DNA from: Macropodus opercularis
Lineage: Eukaryota; Chordata; Actinopteri; Anabantiformes; Osphronemidae
NCBI GenBank assembly: GCA_030770545.1
Contig: CM061099.1
Span: forward strand, 72,001 to 136,000
Direction of reading: 5' to 3'
DNA length: 64,000 nt
A program made the position numbers and the translations under genes. Of the stretch, positions 37,055 to 50,469 are shown one piece after another (the first letter of the stretch is position 1; each line of letters starts with the position of its first letter). The notes beneath the pieces were generated by a model. That model saw nothing but the letters and a program-made list of their open reading frames with translations. It did not search any database and was not told where the DNA came from.

Positions 37055-39737
37055 TTCCAACTGCAGAACGGAGAGGCTCAAGCAAGCAGAAAGTCTGAAA
37101 AAAGAAGTGTGCTGAGGGGAAACCCCACGACAGCCTCCAGCTCAAACGCTCAGGCGAGGGGGAGAAAAGGAAAAGAGTTGAGCAATGGCAAACAGAGCAG
37201 GCGACAGCATGGAGATCACAGCAGTGAGGATGAACAGGAGCTGTATGCAGAAAACTCATATGTTGCTGTACAATTCACCCCCATAGCGCGGAAAAAGCCT
37301 CCAACCACAAAAGACCCAGTCAAAATGACCAATAACACAGTGTTACGACGGACCTATGGAGAGCTGGGAGAGGCTGCAGCAGTCATCACAGACGCCAACC
37401 TGGTTTGTGAGAGAGATGCTGAGAGACAGATGGGCAGCTATGGCAGGCAGTGATTGTCAGACACCTGTAACTGCAGCCAGTCAACATCGTGCACCCATCT
37501 CTCAGCATGCAGCGGTCCTCGTTCCGGTGAAAAGCACGTGGACCGGAGGCGTCATCCATGTAGCACATCCAGGGTTTCGCGGAGACAGTGCAACATTCCC
37601 AAGCAAATGTGGCTGCAGCCGTGGGTGTGGCGCTAAACATGGCCCACGAGAGTGATGTGGAATCAGCCCTCATTTCAGTGACATCCTTTGATGCTCCTTT
37701 GATTGCCTGGTGGAACGAGGGGTCATAGCAGCTGTAAAGAAGCACGACCAGAGCGAAGGCATACGGACCAAACTGAAGACAGTGATAATAGAATAGAACC
37801 TGCAGATGTTCCCGGGTGGTCCTGATGACGCAGACCAAGGAGAGGAGGTGGTACTGCCTACGCCCTTTCAGGCGTTAAATGCACCGAACGGGCCACCAGA
37901 TGTGTTTTCACCTGCGGAGCGGCCTGGCACACCCCACCCTGGGTTTGCAGGCAGAGCTGAAGCTGATTCAGACACGAGAGGCGGCGTGGAGAGAAACCTG
38001 CAAAGGGGCTCGAGGGCACAGACTGTGCATAGAAGCACGTCGACGACTACACCGACGGGCCAGACACCAAACTCACCCAGAAAAAGCCCTCACCAACCGA
38101 GACCTGGTCAAGCTCCGCCACCTGACCTAGGTAGACAGTGGAGTGTTGTCGCGCAGGCTAACGGGCAGCACTCGGTGCCAGAACGAGAGCCTGAGTCTGG
38201 GGCAGATGGAGAAGCGTCAGCACCAGAGGAGGATGAGGATGAGGATGAGGATGACAACAGCTGGATCTGGGAAGAAACACCAGCAAAGCCACTGAGAACC
38301 GGCACATACAGGAAAGCAGGGAAAAGAAAACCGAAATACCACGACCCTCTGCAAGTGCCTGAGAGGTCGGCTCCAGACCCGAGATGGGGACCTTTAAGGT
38401 CAAAAGACGGGAGAGCAGTTTATGTGCCAGCAGTGGACCAGACAGGGAGACGGAGCGTATGCATACGGTGACTACTGCAACATAGCGAACATGCCTCCCT
38501 AAGTGAAGCTGGCTCAAGCTGATAACCTGACTGATGGCTTCAGACAAGCTTACGTGGAAAGAGCACATGACTTCCTGCTGAAGACAGTAAAACCCAGAAT
38601 AGCCACGATTGTAAGGGATGCTGCACAAGAGGAATCAGAGTCGAGTGACGACGATTACGTTCCCGCCCGGCGAGCAGAGAGAGGAAGAGTCTCCCTGGAG
38701 CACAGCTACGCAGCAAGCCATGCACGTGGACATGAGAGTGAGAGACAACTACAAACAGAGCCCTGCATTCAAACAAAAAGAGGAGGTGAGAGCTGCACCG
38801 ACCATGACTCACCTCAGAGCGGCGGGGACGACCGAGACAGGCGAACCAGAATCTACAAAGAGTTAGAGGGTCGTTGATGCTAACCGTTCGGCCAAACTAT
38901 CCAGGTGAAGCAGCCAACAGCTACCTGTGTGATACCTGGAGAACGGTGAACAACCAGCGCCCTTCGGAACAGACTGAAAATCTCTGGATAGGAAAGGTGA
39001 TGCAGATCCAAGTATCTGAAGACACAACAGCTGATGAATTCTCTGAAACAGTGACAACGGGAGCAGGAGATGACGAAGATGCTAAAGCACAGAGGCTAAG
39101 GGCACGACTGAGGGAAGGCGAAGACCTGGCCACGCCGTGGGCGAGTGAGAGACACGCCGTTCTCCAGAGAAGAGCCATCTCCTTCCTAGCCAAAGTTACT
39201 GAAGGGCTACCTGGAGGAGTAGCTTTGAAAAGAATGCACTAAAGCACCCGCACTGAGCGTGACATCAGAAAGGCAGTGGTGGAGATTCTTGATCTCAACA
39301 CGGTGAGATTAAGAGAAGCCGCTGTTAAAGGAGTGGAGCAGCTGAAACCAGCACCAATCAAGAGAGGAAAACTAGGAGCCGAAAGGTCGATGGCTTCTCG
39401 AGCACAGGATCTACCACGCTGGATAAAAATAGCCAGTGTCCAAGGTGTGGTTATCACGAGGAGAGGGCACCAGAGGCTCTGGGTCGGCAGAGCCGTGAAG
39501 AAACTGTACTTCGCTAAAAAAGCCTACATTAGCGAATGGGAAGCTGAATCAATATTGTGGAGACAAGCCCCAGATGGAGCGTGCGGAAGCTGCGGCGGGT
39601 CCATAGACCTCCCCATCGTCTGGAAAGGCCCAAGCATGGAAAGGCCAAATCGCGTGGCGGACGGGGGAGAAAGATGCTTGCTATGGATTGGATGGAGTGA
39701 GTCCAAATCCTGTCAAGGTAATGGATGCAGTCTTCGG
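37055..39737 (+). repeat. Array unit 12
   Basis: Three variants together: C at 37580 (TTTCGCGG, shared only with unit 18), the Val variant of the 221-codon frame, and a private G at about 37891 (GAG to GGG; Glu to Gly at codon 29). Confidence 0.95.
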
Positions 39738-42420
39738 TTCCAACTGCAGAACGGAGAGGCTCAAGCAAGCAGAAAGTCTGAAAAAAGAAGTGTGCTGAGG
39801 GGAAACCCCACGACAGCCTCCAGCTCAAACGCTCAGGCGAGGGGGAGAAAAGGAAAAGAGTTGAGCAATGGCAAACAGAGCAGGCGACAGCATGGAGATC
39901 ACAGCAGTGAGGATGAACAGGAGCTGTATGCAGAAAACTCATATGTTGCTGTACAATTCACCCCCATAGCGCGGAAAAAGCCTCCAACCACAAAAGACCC
40001 AGTCAAAATGACCAATAACACAGTGTTACGACGGACCTATGGAGAGCTGGGAGAGGCTGCAGCAGTCATCACAGACGCCAACCTGGTTTGTGAGAGAGAT
40101 GCTGAGAGACAGATGGGCAGCTATGGCAGGCAGTGATTGTCAGACACCTGTAACTGCAGCCAGTCAACATCGTGCACCCATCTCTCAGCATGCAGCGGTC
40201 CTCGTTCCGGTGAAAAGCACGTGGACCGGAGGCGTCATCCATGTAGCACATCCAGGGTTTCGAGGAGACAGTGCAACATTCCCAAGCAAATGTGGCTGCA
40301 GCCGTGGGTGTGGCGCTAAACATGGCCCACGAGAGTGATGTGGAATCAGCCCTCATTTCAGTGACATCCTTTGATGCTCCTTTGATTGCCTGGTGGAACG
40401 AGGGGTCATAGCAGCTGTAAAGAAGCACGACCAGAGCGAAGGCATACGGACCAAACTGAAGACAGTGATAATAGAATAGAACCTGCAGATGTTCCCGGGT
40501 GGTCCTGATGACGCAGACCAAGGAGAGGAGGTGGCACTGCCTACGCCCTTTCAGGCGTTAAATGCACCGAACGAGCCACCAGATGTGTTTTCACCTGCGG
40601 AGCGGCCTGGCACACCCCACCCTGGGTTTGCAGGCAGAGCTGAAGCTGATTCAGACACGAGAGGCGGCGTGGAGAGAAACCTGCAAAGGGGCTCGAGGGC
40701 ACAGACTGTGCATAGAAGCACGTCGACGACTACACCGACGGGCCAGACACCAAACTCACCCAGAAAAAGCCCTCACCAACCGAGACCTGGTCAAGCTCCG
40801 CCACCTGACCTAGGTAGACAGTGGAGTGTTGTCGCGCAGGCTAACGGGCAGCACTCGGTGCCAGAACGAGAGCCTGAGTCTGGGGCAGATGGAGAAGCGT
40901 CAGCACCAGAGGAGGATGAGGATGAGGATGAGGATGACAACAGCTGGATCTGGGAAGAAACACCAGCAAAGCCACTGAGAACCGGCACATACAGGAAAGC
41001 AGGGAAAAGAAAACCGAAATACCACGACCCTCTGCAAGTGCCTGAGAGGTCGGCTCCAGACCCGAGATGGGGACCTTTAAGGTCAAAAGACGGGAGAGCA
41101 GTTTATGTGCCAGCAGTGGACCAGACAGGGAGACGGAGCGTATGCATACGGTGACTACTGCAACATAGCGAACATGCCTCCCTAAGTGAAGCTGGCTCAA
41201 GCTGATAACCTGACTGATGGCTTCAGACAAGCTTACGTGGAAAGAGCACATGACTTCCTGCTGAAGACAGTAAAACCCAGAATAGCCACGATTGTAAGGG
41301 ATGCTGCACAAGAGGAATCAGAGTCGAGTGACGACGATTACGTTCCCGCCCGGCGAGCAGAGAGAGGAAGAGTCTCCCTGGAGCACAGCTACGCAGCAAG
41401 CCATGCACGTGGACATGAGAGTGAGAGACAACTACAAACAGAGCCCTGCATTCAAACAAAAAGAGGAGGTGAGAGCTGCACCGACCATGACTCACCTCAG
41501 AGCGGCGGGGACGACCGAGACAGGCGAACCAGAATCTACAAAGAGTTAGAGGGTCGTTGATGCTAACCGTTCGGCCAAACTATCCAGGTGAAGCAGCCAA
41601 CAGCTACCTGTGTGATACCTGGAGAACGGTGAACAACCAGCGCCCTTCGGAACAGACTGAAAATCTCTGGATAGGAAAGGTGATGCAGATCCAAGTATCT
41701 GAAGACACAACAGCTGATGAATTCTCTGAAACAGTGACAACGGGAGCAGGAGATGACGAAGATGCTAAAGCACAGAGGCTAAGGGCACGACTGAGGGAAG
41801 GCGAAGACCTGGCCACGCCGTGGGCGAGTGAGAGACACGCCGTTCTCCAGAGAAGAGCCATCTCCTTCCTAGCCAAAGTTACTGAAGGGCTACCTGGAGG
41901 AGTAGCTTTGAAAAGAATGCACTAAAGCACCCGCACTGAGCGTGACATCAGAAAGGCAGTGGTGGAGATTCTTGATCTCAACACGGTGAGATTAAGAGAA
42001 GCCGCTGTTAAAGGAGTGGAGCAGCTGAAACCAGCACCAATCAAGAGAGGAAAACTAGGAGCCGAAAGGTCGATGGCTTCTCGAGCACAGGATCTACCAC
42101 GCTGGATAAAAATAGCCAGTGTCCAAGGTGTGGTTATCACGAGGAGAGGGCACCAGAGGCTCTGGGTCGGCAGAGCCGTGAAGAAACTGTACTTCGCTAA
42201 AAAAGCCTACATTAGCGAATGGGAAGCTGAATCAATATTGTGGAGACAAGCCCCAGATGGAGCGTGCGGAAGCTGCGGCGGGTCCATAGACCTCCCCATC
42301 GTCTGGAAAGGCCCAAGCATGGAAAGGCCAAATCGCGTGGCGGACGGGGGAGAAAGATGCTTGCTATGGATTGGATGGAGTGAGTCCAAATCCTGTCAAG
42401 GTAATGGATGCAGTCTTCGG
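39738..42420 (+). repeat. Array unit 13
   Basis: Consensus unit; no private difference seen. Confidence 0.95.
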
Positions 42421-45103
42421 TTCCAACTGCAGAACGGAGAGGCTCAAGCAAGCAGAAAGTCTGAAAAAAGAAGTGTGCTGAGGGGAAACCCCACGACAGC
42501 CTCCAGCTCAAACGCTCAGGCGAGGGGGAGAAAAGGAAAAGAGTTGAGCAATGGCAAACAGAGCAGGCGACAGCATGGAGATCACAGCAGTGAGGATGAA
42601 CAGGAGCTGTATGCAGAAAACTCATATGTTGCTGTACAATTCACCCCCATAGCGCGGAAAAAGCCTCCAACCACAAAAGACCCAGTCAAAATGACCAATA
42701 ACACAGTGTTACGACGGACCTATGGAGAGCTGGGAGAGGCTGCAGCAGTCATCACAGACGCCAACCTGGTTTGTGAGAGAGATGCTGAGAGACAGATGGG
42801 CAGCTATGGCAGGCAGTGATTGTCAGACACCTGTAACTGCAGCCAGTCAACATCGTGCACCCATCTCTCAGCATGCAGCGGTCCTCGTTCCGGTGAAAAG
42901 CACGTGGACCGGAGGCGTCATCCATGTAGCACATCCAGGGTTTCGAGGAGACAGTGCAACATTCCCAAGCAAATGTGGCTGCAGCCGTGGGTGTGGCGCT
43001 AAACATGGCCCACGAGAGTGATGTGGAATCAGCCCTCATTTCAGTGACATCCTTTGATGCTCCTTTGATTGCCTGGTGGAACGAGGGGTCATAGCAGCTG
43101 TAAAGAAGCACGACCAGAGCGAAGGCATACGGACCAAACTGAAGACAGTGATAATAGAATAGAACCTGCAGATGTTCCCGGGTGGTCCTGATGACGCAGA
43201 CCAAGGAGAGGAGGTGGCACTGCCTACGCCCTTTCAGGCGTTAAATGCACCGAACGAGCCACCAGATGTGTTTTCACCTGCGGAGCGGCCTGGCACACCC
43301 CACCCTGGGTTTGCAGGCAGAGCTGAAGCTGATTCAGACACGAGAGGCGGCGTGGAGAGAAACCTGCAAAGGGGCTCGAGGGCACAGACTGTGCATAGAA
43401 GCACGTCGACGACTACACCGACGGGCCAGACACCAAACTCACCCAGAAAAAGCCCTCACCAACCGAGACCTGGTCAAGCTCCGCCACCTGACCTAGGTAG
43501 ACAGTGGAGTGTTGTCGCGCAGGCTAACGGGCAGCACTCGGTGCCAGAACGAGAGCCTGAGTCTGGGGCAGATGGAGAAGCGTCAGCACCAGAGGAGGAT
43601 GAGGATGAGGATGAGGATGACAACAGCTGGATCTGGGAAGAAACACCAGCAAAGCCACTGAGAACCGGCACATACAGGAAAGCAGGGAAAAGAAAACCGA
43701 AATACCACGACCCTCTGCAAGTGCCTGAGAGGTCGGCTCCAGACCCGAGATGGGGACCTTTAAGGTCAAAAGACGGGAGAGCAGTTTATGTGCCAGCAGT
43801 GGACCAGACAGGGAGACGGAGCGTATGCATACGGTGACTACTGCAACATAGCGAACATGCCTCCCTAAGTGAAGCTGGCTCAAGCTGATAACCTGACTGA
43901 TGGCTTCAGACAAGCTTACGTGGAAAGAGCACATGACTTCCTGCTGAAGACAGTAAAACCCAGAATAGCCACGATTGTAAGGGATGCTGCACAAGAGGAA
44001 TCAGAGTCGAGTGACGACGATTACGTTCCCGCCCGGCGAGCAGAGAGAGGAAGAGTCTCCCTGGAGCACAGCTACGCAGCAAGCCATGCACGTGGACATG
44101 AGAGTGAGAGACAACTACAAACAGAGCCCTGCATTCAAACAAAAAGAGGAGGTGAGAGCTGCACCGACCATGACTCACCTCAGAGCGGCGGGGACGACCG
44201 AGACAGGCGAACCAGAATCTACAAAGAGTTAGAGGGTCGTTGATGCTAACCGTTCGGCCAAACTATCCAGGTGAAGCAGCCAACAGCTACCTGTGTGATA
44301 CCTGGAGAACGGTGAACAACCAGCGCCCTTCGGAACAGACTGAAAATCTCTGGATAGGAAAGGTGATGCAGATCCAAGTATCTGAAGACACAACAGCTGA
44401 TGAATTCTCTGAAACAGTGACAACGGGAGCAGGAGATGACGAAGATGCTAAAGCACAGAGGCTAAGGGCACGACTGAGGGAAGGCGAAGACCTGGCCACG
44501 CCGTGGGCGAGTGAGAGACACGCCGTTCTCCAGAGAAGAGCCATCTCCTTCCTAGCCAAAGTTACTGAAGGGCTACCTGGAGGAGTAGCTTTGAAAAGAA
44601 TGCACTAAAGCACCCGCACTGAGCGTGACATCAGAAAGGCAGTGGTGGAGATTCTTGATCTCAACACGGTGAGATTAAGAGAAGCCGCTGTTAAAGGAGT
44701 GGAGCAGCTGAAACCAGCACCAATCAAGAGAGGAAAACTAGGAGCCGAAAGGTCGATGGCTTCTCGAGCACAGGATCTACCACGCTGGATAAAAATAGCC
44801 AGTGTCCAAGGTGTGGTTATCACGAGGAGAGGGCACCAGAGGCTCTGGGTCGGCAGAGCCGTGAAGAAACTGTACTTCGCTAAAAAAGCCTACATTAGCG
44901 AATGGGAAGCTGAATCAATATTGTGGAGACAAGCCCCAGATGGAGCGTGCGGAAGCTGCGGCGGGTCCATAGACCTCCCCATCGTCTGGAAAGGCCCAAG
45001 CATGGAAAGGCCAAATCGCGTGGCGGACGGGGGAGAAAGATGCTTGCTATGGATTGGATGGAGTGAGTCCAAATCCTGTCAAGGTAATGGATGCAGTCTT
45101 CGG
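42421..45103 (+). repeat. Array unit 14
   Basis: Consensus unit; no private difference seen. Confidence 0.95.
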
Positions 45104-47786
45104 TTCCAACTGCAGAACGGAGAGGCTCAAGCAAGCAGAAAGTCTGAAAAAAGAAGTGTGCTGAGGGGAAACCCCACGACAGCCTCCAGCTCAAACGCTC
45201 AGGCGAGGGGGAGAAAAGGAAAAGAGTTGAGCAATGGCAAACAGAGCAGGCGACAGCATGGAGATCACAGCAGTGAGGATGAACAGGAGCTGTATGCAGA
45301 AAACTCATATGTTGCTGTACAATTCACCCCCATAGCGCGGAAAAAGCCTCCAACCACAAAAGACCCAGTCAAAATGACCAATAACACAGTGTTACGACGG
45401 ACCTATGGAGAGCTGGGAGAGGCTGCAGCAGTCATCACAGACGCCAACCTGGTTTGTGAGAGAGATGCTGAGAGACAGATGGGCAGCTATGGCAGGCAGT
45501 GATTGTCAGACACCTGTAACTGCAGCCAGTCAACATCGTGCACCCATCTCTCAGCATGCAGCGGTCCTCGTTCCGGTGAAAAGCACGTGGACCGGAGGCG
45601 TCATCCATGTAGCACATCCAGGGTTTCGAGGAGACAGTGCAACATTCCCAAGCAAATGTGGCTGCAGCCGTGGGTGTGGCGCTAAACATGGCCCACGAGA
45701 GTGATGTGGAATCAGCCCTCATTTCAGTGACATCCTTTGATGCTCCTTTGATTGCCTGGTGGAACGAGGGGTCATAGCAGCTGTAAAGAAGCACGACCAG
45801 AGCGAAGGCATACGGACCAAACTGAAGACAGTGATAATAGAATAGAACCTGCAGATGTTCCCGGGTGGTCCTGATGACGCAGACCAAGGAGAGGAGGTGG
45901 CACTGCCTACGCCCTTTCAGGCGTTAAATGCACCGAACGAGCCACCAGATGTGTTTTCACCTGCGGAGCGGCCTGGCACACCCCACCCTGGGTTTGCAGG
46001 CAGAGCTGAAGCTGATTCAGACACGAGAGGCGGCGTGGAGAGAAACCTGCAAAGGGGCTCGAGGGCACAGACTGTGCATAGAAGCACGTCGACGACTACA
46101 CCGACGGGCCAGACACCAAACTCACCCAGAAAAAGCCCTCACCAACCGAGACCTGGTCAAGCTCCGCCACCTGACCTAGGTAGACAGTGGAGTGTTGTCG
46201 CGCAGGCTAACGGGCAGCACTCGGTGCCAGAACGAGAGCCTGAGTCTGGGGCAGATGGAGAAGCGTCAGCACCAGAGGAGGATGAGGATGAGGATGAGGA
46301 TGACAACAGCTGGATCTGGGAAGAAACACCAGCAAAGCCACTGAGAACCGGCACATACAGGAAAGCAGGGAAAAGAAAACCGAAATACCACGACCCTCTG
46401 CAAGTGCCTGAGAGGTCGGCTCCAGACCCGAGATGGGGACCTTTAAGGTCAAAAGACGGGAGAGCAGTTTATGTGCCAGCAGTGGACCAGACAGGGAGAC
46501 GGAGCGTATGCATACGGTGACTACTGCAACATAGCGAACATGCCTCCCTAAGTGAAGCTGGCTCAAGCTGATAACCTGACTGATGGCTTCAGACAAGCTT
46601 ACGTGGAAAGAGCACATGACTTCCTGCTGAAGACAGTAAAACCCAGAATAGCCACGATTGTAAGGGATGCTGCACAAGAGGAATCAGAGTCGAGTGACGA
46701 CGATTACGTTCCCGCCCGGCGAGCAGAGAGAGGAAGAGTCTCCCTGGAGCACAGCTACGCAGCAAGCCATGCACGTGGACATGAGAGTGAGAGACAACTA
46801 CAAACAGAGCCCTGCATTCAAACAAAAAGAGGAGGTGAGAGCTGCACCGACCATGACTCACCTCAGAGCGGCGGGGACGACCGAGACAGGCGAACCAGAA
46901 TCTACAAAGAGTTAGAGGGTCGTTGATGCTAACCGTTCGGCCAAACTATCCAGGTGAAGCAGCCAACAGCTACCTGTGTGATACCTGGAGAACGGTGAAC
47001 AACCAGCGCCCTTCGGAACAGACTGAAAATCTCTGGATAGGAAAGGTGATGCAGATCCAAGTATCTGAAGACACAACAGCTGATGAATTCTCTGAAACAG
47101 TGACAACGGGAGCAGGAGATGACGAAGATGCTAAAGCACAGAGGCTAAGGGCACGACTGAGGGAAGGCGAAGACCTGGCCACGCCGTGGGCGAGTGAGAG
47201 ACACGCCGTTCTCCAGAGAAGAGCCATCTCCTTCCTAGCCAAAGTTACTGAAGGGCTACCTGGAGGAGTAGCTTTGAAAAGAATGCACTAAAGCACCCGC
47301 ACTGAGCGTGACATCAGAAAGGCAGTGGTGGAGATTCTTGATCTCAACACGGTGAGATTAAGAGAAGCCGCTGTTAAAGGAGTGGAGCAGCTGAAACCAG
47401 CACCAATCAAGAGAGGAAAACTAGGAGCCGAAAGGTCGATGGCTTCTCGAGCACAGGATCTACCACGCTGGATAAAAATAGCCAGTGTCCAAGGTGTGGT
47501 TATCACGAGGAGAGGGCACCAGAGGCTCTGGGTCGGCAGAGCCGTGAAGAAACTGTACTTCGCTAAAAAAGCCTACATTAGCGAATGGGAAGCTGAATCA
47601 ATATTGTGGAGACAAGCCCCAGATGGAGCGTGCGGAAGCTGCGGCGGGTCCATAGACCTCCCCATCGTCTGGAAAGGCCCAAGCATGGAAAGGCCAAATC
47701 GCGTGGCGGACGGGGGAGAAAGATGCTTGCTATGGATTGGATGGAGTGAGTCCAAATCCTGTCAAGGTAATGGATGCAGTCTTCGG
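45104..47786 (+). repeat. Array unit 15
   Basis: Consensus unit; no private difference seen. Confidence 0.95.
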
Positions 47787-50469
47787 TTCCAACTGCAGAA
47801 CGGAGAGGCTCAAGCAAGCAGAAAGTCTGAAAAAAGAAGTGTGCTGAGGGGAAACCCCACGACAGCCTCCAGCTCAAACGCTCAGGCGAGGGGGAGAAAA
47901 GGAAAAGAGTTGAGCAATGGCAAACAGAGCAGGCGACAGCATGGAGATCACAGCAGTGAGGATGAACAGGAGCTGTATGCAGAAAACTCATATGTTGCTG
48001 TACAATTCACCCCCATAGCGCGGAAAAAGCCTCCAACCACAAAAGACCCAGTCAAAATGACCAATAACACAGTGTTACGACGGACCTATGGAGAGCTGGG
48101 AGAGGCTGCAGCAGTCATCACAGACGCCAACCTGGTTTGTGAGAGAGATGCTGAGAGACAGATGGGCAGCTATGGCAGGCAGTGATTGTCAGACACCTGT
48201 AACTGCAGCCAGTCAACATCGTGCACCCATCTCTCAGCATGCAGCGGTCCTCGTTCCGGTGAAAAGCACGTGGACCGGAGGCGTCATCCATGTAGCACAT
48301 CCAGGGTTTCGAGGAGACAGTGCAACATTCCCAAGCAAATGTGGCTGCAGCCGTGGGTGTGGCGCTAAACATGGCCCACGAGAGTGATGTGGAATCAGCC
48401 CTCATTTCAGTGACATCCTTTGATGCTCCTTTGATTGCCTGGTGGAACGAGGGGTCATAGCAGCTGTAAAGAAGCACGACCAGAGCGAAGGCATACGGAC
48501 CAAACTGAAGACAGTGATAATAGAATAGAACCTGCAGATGTTCCCGGGTGGTCCTGATGACGCAGACCAAGGAGAGGAGGTGGCACTGCCTACGCCCTTT
48601 CAGGCGTTAAATGCACCGAACGAGCCACCAGATGTGTTTTCACCTGCGGAGCGGCCTGGCACACCCCACCCTGGGTTTGCAGGCAGAGCTGAAGCTGATT
48701 CAGACACGAGAGGCGGCGTGGAGAGAAACCTGCAAAGGGGCTCGAGGGCACAGACTGTGCATAGAAGCACGTCGACGACTACACCGACGGGCCAGACACC
48801 AAACTCACCCAGAAAAAGCCCTCACCAACCGAGACCTGGTCAAGCTCCGCCACCTGACCTAGGTAGACAGTGGAGTGTTGTCGCGCAGGCTAACGGGCAG
48901 CACTCGGTGCCAGAACGAGAGCCTGAGTCTGGGGCAGATGGAGAAGCGTCAGCACCAGAGGAGGATGAGGATGAGGATGAGGATGACAACAGCTGGATCT
49001 GGGAAGAAACACCAGCAAAGCCACTGAGAACCGGCACATACAGGAAAGCAGGGAAAAGAAAACCGAAATACCACGACCCTCTGCAAGTGCCTGAGAGGTC
49101 GGCTCCAGACCCGAGATGGGGACCTTTAAGGTCAAAAGACGGGAGAGCAGTTTATGTGCCAGCAGTGGACCAGACAGGGAGACGGAGCGTATGCATACGG
49201 TGACTACTGCAACATAGCGAACATGCCTCCCTAAGTGAAGCTGGCTCAAGCTGATAACCTGACTGATGGCTTCAGACAAGCTTACGTGGAAAGAGCACAT
49301 GACTTCCTGCTGAAGACAGTAAAACCCAGAATAGCCACGATTGTAAGGGATGCTGCACAAGAGGAATCAGAGTCGAGTGACGACGATTACGTTCCCGCCC
49401 GGCGAGCAGAGAGAGGAAGAGTCTCCCTGGAGCACAGCTACGCAGCAAGCCATGCACGTGGACATGAGAGTGAGAGACAACTACAAACAGAGCCCTGCAT
49501 TCAAACAAAAAGAGGAGGTGAGAGCTGCACCGACCATGACTCACCTCAGAGCGGCGGGGACGACCGAGACAGGCGAACCAGAATCTACAAAGAGTTAGAG
49601 GGTCGTTGATGCTAACCGTTCGGCCAAACTATCCAGGTGAAGCAGCCAACAGCTACCTGTGTGATACCTGGAGAACGGTGAACAACCAGCGCCCTTCGGA
49701 ACAGACTGAAAATCTCTGGATAGGAAAGGTGATGCAGATCCAAGTATCTGAAGACACAACAGCTGATGAATTCTCTGAAACAGTGACAACGGGAGCAGGA
49801 GATGACGAAGATGCTAAAGCACAGAGGCTAAGGGCACGACTGAGGGAAGGCGAAGACCTGGCCAAGCCGTGGGCGAGTGAGAGACATGCCGTTCTCCAGA
49901 GAAGAGCCATCTCCTTCCTAGCCAAAGTTACTGAAGGGCTACCTGGAGGAGTAGCTTTGAAAAGAATGCACTAAAGCACCCGCACTGAGCGTGACATCAG
50001 AAAGGCAGTGGTGGAGATTCTTGATCTCAACACGGTGAGATTAAGAGAAGCCGCTGTTAAAGGAGTGGAGCAGCTGAAACCAGCACCAATCAAGAGAGGA
50101 AAACTAGGAGCCGAAAGGTCGATGGCTTCTCGAGCACAGGATCTACCACGCTGGATAAAAATAGCCAGTGTCCAAGGTGTGGTTATCACGAGGAGAGGGC
50201 ACCAGAGGCTCTGGGTCGGCAGAGCCGTGAAGAAACTGTACTTCGCTAAAAAAGCCTACATTAGCGAATGGGAAGCTGAATCAATATTGTGGAGACAAGC
50301 CCCAGATGGAGCGTGCGGAAGCTGCGGCGGGTCCATAGACCTCCCCATCGTCTGGAAAGGCCCAAGCATGGAAAGGCCAAATCGCGTGGCGGACGGGGGA
50401 GAAAGATGCTTGCTATGGATTGGATGGAGTGAGTCCAAATCCTGTCAAGGTAATGGATGCAGTCTTCGG
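47787..50469 (+). repeat. Array unit 16
   Basis: Carries the GCCAAG variant (A at 49865) and a private CpG transition at 49887 (CACGCC to CATGCC). Confidence 0.95.
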
